Of a stretch of DNA of 6,184 nt, positions 5,651 to 6,184 are shown piece by piece. The first letter of the stretch is position 1. Every line of letters starts with the position of its first letter. Source of the stretch: an uncultured Spirochaetaceae bacterium (GTDB lineage: Bacteria > Spirochaetota > Spirochaetia > Treponematales > Treponemataceae); assembly GCA_902796985.1 (NCBI GenBank), contig CADBRC010000149.1, positions 1 to 6,184 of the forward strand, read 5' to 3'. The notes beneath the pieces are model-generated. The model made no database searches. It had not been told where the DNA came from and worked only from the letters and a program-made list of their open reading frames with translations. Both the position numbers and the translations under genes were made by a program.

Positions 5651-6175
5651 CTAGCGTTCGTCGTTGATGATGTGGATTATTTCTTTTGCCGCCAGTATTT
5701 CTGGAATACGGGTCTGTAGGAAGTCGGGTTTTATGTTCGTCTTGGGAAGCTGTTCCAGTGGAATCCAGGTCAGTTCTTCGCGTTCGTGGTTCCAGCCGTA
5801 GCTTTCAGAGCGGAGTGCCTTGCTGCCCCTGCTTTTCATCAGGTAATAGAATTCGATTACGTGGCAGTCAAAGCCTTCCAGGCTTGCTTCTTTGCCTTTG
5901 AAGAAGTTCTCGCAGACTACGGAGAGCCTGTCCACTTCGTAGGGAATTCCGGTTTCTTCCTGCACTTCACGAACAACGCAATCCATGGAATTTTCGCTCA
6001 TGTGTATGCCGCCGCCTACGGTGTAGAAGTGCGGTGCACTCCTGGTCTTGACGGCCAGAAAGCATCCGCCTTCTATAATCAGTGCCCCAGACCTGTAGCG
6101 GAACCAGTTTTTCCCGACGGAAAAGCAGCAGTCGGGAAAGCCGACCTTGACTTCTCCAAGTCCAGCCTTGTCCAT
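5651..6175 (-). CDS. Nudix hydrolase
   Basis: This 174-residue cytoplasmic protein carries a complete Nudix box, GX5EX7REUXEEXGU, at residues 55-77: Gly55, Glu61, Arg69-Glu70, Glu73-Glu74, Gly76 and Ile77. The glutamates bind the metal that drives hydrolysis of a nucleoside diphosphate-linked substrate. It is preceded by FRYRSGALIIEGGCFLAV (25-42), the usual first strands, and followed by ELTWIPLEQLP (134-144), typical of the fold's end. The substrate cannot be read from the box; house-cleaning of damaged nucleotides or NDP-sugar hydrolysis are both possible. The ATG at 6175 has GAGGA 4 nt upstream, but the frame stays open to the window edge, so an earlier start cannot be excluded. It prefers GAA for glutamate more strongly than thrA and is visibly less GC-rich. 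It converges on thrA. Confidence 0.92.
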   Translation of the reverse strand: MDKAGLGEVKVGFPDCCFSVGKNWFRYRSGALIIEGGCFLAVKTRSAPHFYTVGGGIHMSENSMDCVVREVQEETGIPYEVDRLSVVCENFFKGKEASLEGFDCHVIEFYYLMKSRGSKALRSESYGWNHEREELTWIPLEQLPKTNIKPDFLQTRIPEILAAKEIIHIINDER

Positions 6176-6184
6176 TGAGTCCTC

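Noticed and set aside
1..6184. CRISPR arrays, tRNA/rRNA genes, insertion sequences, toxin-antitoxin or phage genes
   Set aside because: No regularly spaced repeats, cloverleaf structure, transposase or phage-like protein was seen on either strand.

Overview
The window is about 6.2 kb of GC-rich bacterial DNA holding six protein-coding genes and no RNA genes, mobile elements or CRISPR. The combination of a fused aspartokinase-homoserine dehydrogenase, a secreted C-type-lectin/BIG2 protein and this style of galE would suit a host-associated spirochaete such as a gut Treponema. That assignment is a low-confidence inference, because no marker gene is present.

Layout, left to right. Positions 1-666 (+) are the C-terminal part of a MalY/PatB-type PLP-dependent C-S lyase/aminotransferase, cut by the window edge. 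It is followed after 2 bp by an Rrf2-family regulator (669-1094, +) with no IscR-type cysteine cluster. This pair looks like a small operon for sulfur amino acid metabolism and its regulation. It converges on galE (1091-2071, -), and the two TAG stop codons interlock in the palindrome CTAG. galE has a near-consensus sigma70 promoter and a good ribosome binding site upstream. The 242-bp intergenic region 2072-2313 is divergent. It holds the galE promoter, a short tandem repeat, twin extended -10-like motifs and a hairpin in front of the next gene.

Positions 2314-3051 (+) encode an exported protein: signal peptide, C-type lectin-like domain, charged Ser/Lys/Asp linker and a BIG2-like Ig domain. 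Fifty base pairs downstream begins thrA (3102-5597, +), a full-length bifunctional aspartokinase I-homoserine dehydrogenase I. Its promoter (TTGAAA, 17 bp, TATACT) is so close to the ATG that the mRNA is predicted to be leaderless, which fits the lack of a Shine-Dalgarno sequence. A perfect 15-bp-stem inverted repeat separates thrA from a convergent Nudix hydrolase gene (5651-6175, -).

The metabolic genes touch the aspartate family (ThrA: Asp to homoserine) and the cystathionine/cysteine branch (PatB), so homoserine made by ThrA could supply methionine/cysteine metabolism. The genes are nevertheless in separate transcription units, and no thrB, thrC or met genes are present. No clearly new multi-gene system is visible. 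The most unusual points are the predicted leaderless thrA, the degenerate lectin domain and the inverted repeat after thrA.
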